Program-made: the position numbers and the translations under genes
Notes under the pieces: model-generated
Database searches by the model: none
Told to the model about the DNA's origin: nothing
What the model saw: the letters and a program-made list of their open reading frames with translations, nothing else
Origin: Chryseobacterium sp.
Lineage (GTDB): Bacteria > Bacteroidota > Bacteroidia > Flavobacteriales > Weeksellaceae
NCBI GenBank assembly: GCA_031277615.1
Contig: JAITMC010000034.1
Location: forward strand, 124,001 to 188,000
Direction: 5' to 3'
Length of the DNA stretch: 64,000 bases
Shown: positions 63,127 to 64,000 of the stretch, one piece after another
Layout: every line of letters starts with the position of its first letter
Position numbering within the stretch: position 1 is the stretch's first letter

Positions 63127-63305
63127 AAAAAAAAATTAAAGAACCTCATAAATTACCCCTTAATTTTAAGTATATTGACTTTATTAAAAGTAAAGTTATT
63201 ATAAAAAATGCTTCCGAAATAAGATATTTTATATCATGTGACACGTATGCAACAGATTATTTGGAAAAAACAAAACCCAATAAAGCAATTACAAGATTAT
63301 TGTGA
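63123..63305 (+). CDS. 60-residue protein in the RiPP operon
   Basis: Very basic protein (KKKIKEPHKLPLNFKYIDFI ... KAITRLL) that starts in the gwsG stop (ATGA) and ends in the gwsS start (GTGA). Such double coupling argues that it is translated and functional. No signal peptide or known domain; a precursor-recognition partner or adaptor for the two maturases is possible, but this is inference from position only. Confidence 0.6.
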   Translation: MKKKIKEPHKLPLNFKYIDFIKSKVIIKNASEIRYFISCDTYATDYLEKTKPNKAITRLL

Positions 63306-64000
63306 AGTATTTTAATTTATTTAGTAATATTGTTATTACAAAAGGAGCTAAAAGGCTTTTAGTTTCTGATTTGCAGAGGAACAAGTCCGAATTATTTCCA
63401 TTGGAATTATATGACGTTATAGAAGAATTAAAGAATAATTCTATTGATTTTATTATAAACGAACTTTATATTGATGATGAATCAAAAGATATTTTTAAAG
63501 AGTACTTAGATATTCTGCTTGAAAATGATTTTGGTTTTTTATCTGAAAACGACTGGGATAAAAATTTTCCTGAACTATCTACGGAATTTTCGGTGCCCAA
63601 TGAAATTACTAATGCATTTTTAGAGATCAGTGACATTGAGACTTTAAAGATCATAAAAGATTCATTAATAAATTTAGGGACAGAACATATAGTCATCTAT
63701 CATAATGATTGTTTAAACATAAAGAAAATAGAATCTATTGAAAATATTTTCCAAAAGACACCGATAAAATCTATTGAAATTTTTTCAGTTTATTCTGATG
63801 AAATAGATGAAGTTTTTCTGAAAAATATGGATAATCTTTCTATGAGGATCCATCATTTAGTATTTTATAATTGCAGAAATATCCCTTTCAGAGTAAAGGA
63901 TATTTATAAGTTCAAAGTTAATTTTACAAAACAAAATATCAAACTCAATTCATGTGGAAAAATCGATTTAAAATATTTTAATACAAACCTTCCGAAAGTT
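63302..64000 (+). CDS. gwsS: SPASM-domain peptide maturase, grasp-with-spasm system (truncated by window end)
   Basis: 233 codons visible, frame open to the last base. GTG start at 63302 gives the diagnostic N-terminus KYFNLFSNIVITKGAKRLLV, SDLQRNKSELFPLELYDVIE. No radical-SAM CX3CX2C motif is present in this part. NSCGKIDLKYFNTNLPKV at the edge leads into the expected Cys-rich SPASM region beyond the window. It acts with GwsG on the precursor; the chemistry is not established. Confidence 0.82.
   Translation, partial: MKYFNLFSNIVITKGAKRLLVSDLQRNKSELFPLELYDVIEELKNNSIDFIINELYIDDESKDIFKEYLDILLENDFGFLSENDWDKNFPELSTEFSVPNEITNAFLEISDIETLKIIKDSLINLGTEHIVIYHNDCLNIKKIESIENIFQKTPIKSIEIFSVYSDEIDEVFLKNMDNLSMRIHHLVFYNCRNIPFRVKDIYKFKVNFTKQNIKLNSCGKIDLKYFNTNLPKV

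Noticed and set aside
1-64000. CRISPR arrays, tRNA or rRNA genes, insertion sequences, prophage
   Set aside because: No regularly spaced repeats, no tRNA-like cloverleaf, no transposase or integrase motifs noticed; intergenic gaps are short and mostly explained by promoters and terminators.

Overview
The window looks like chromosomal DNA of a Flavobacteriia member, most likely Chryseobacterium or a close relative. The support is: many products of Bacteroidota type (C-terminal type IX secretion sorting domains, DUF4835/PorD, LptE and BamD lipoproteins, Bacteroidota omega subunit, grasp-with-spasm maturases), AT-rich spacers, A-rich start contexts instead of Shine-Dalgarno sites, and promoters of the TTG-N(17-23)-TAnnTTTG type. 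I saw no tRNA, rRNA, CRISPR array or insertion sequence.

Layout. 1-5000: an amber-interrupted small frame, an epsilon-type exonuclease fused to a degenerate GIY-YIG domain, lysA behind a lysine-codon leader attenuator, and a poxB-type pyruvate oxidase. 5-9.6 kb: three small secreted TonB-C-terminal-like proteins, miaB, a fourth TonB-C-like lipoprotein and a TPR protein. 9.6-15.7 kb: an envelope operon with a sigma-54 activator, a membrane protein, lptE, a repeat-rich acidic protein and a TPR protein. 15.7-18.5 kb, minus strand: DUF4126, then tatD-tcdA-rnpA. 18.5-25.2 kb: TetR regulator, bamD, rpoZ, coaBC, porD-like, SMI1/KNR4, recN. 25.2-30.8 kb: an ABC exporter, a Dyp peroxidase, and an ECF sigma/anti-sigma-like/barrel unit. 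30.9-34.1 kb: divergent class II and class I fumarases separated by a PerR/Fur-like palindrome. 34.2-48.6 kb: AraC regulator, three type IX secretion cargo proteins (FISUMP-like, GH13 amylase, metalloprotease), APC permease, prfA and a prolyl oligopeptidase. 48.7-59 kb: methylmalonyl-CoA mutase and MeaB flanking a ribosome-repair operon, a dipeptide epimerase and two tiny cytochromes c. 59-64 kb: DUF4251 lipoprotein, M48 protease, and the start of a grasp-with-spasm RiPP operon that runs off the window.

Most notable is the 52-55.6 kb operon: an unassigned basic protein, RtcB, PrfH and a TPR protein. RtcB-PrfH pairs are known to reseal and rescue ribosomes nicked in the decoding centre. Here the operon is preceded by its own promoter, a 25-codon leader ORF and a strong intrinsic terminator. 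The leader RNA can form the mutually exclusive 1:2, 2:3 and 3:4 helices of a ribosome-controlled attenuator. No amino acid is enriched in the leader peptide, so I infer that it senses ribosome function itself. A second attenuator of the same logic, with six Lys codons in 23, precedes lysA. The third item is the RiPP operon, which carries a lipoprotein and a 60-residue protein coupled to the maturases, neither of which I can assign. All functions are inferred from sequence alone; no search or folding program was run.
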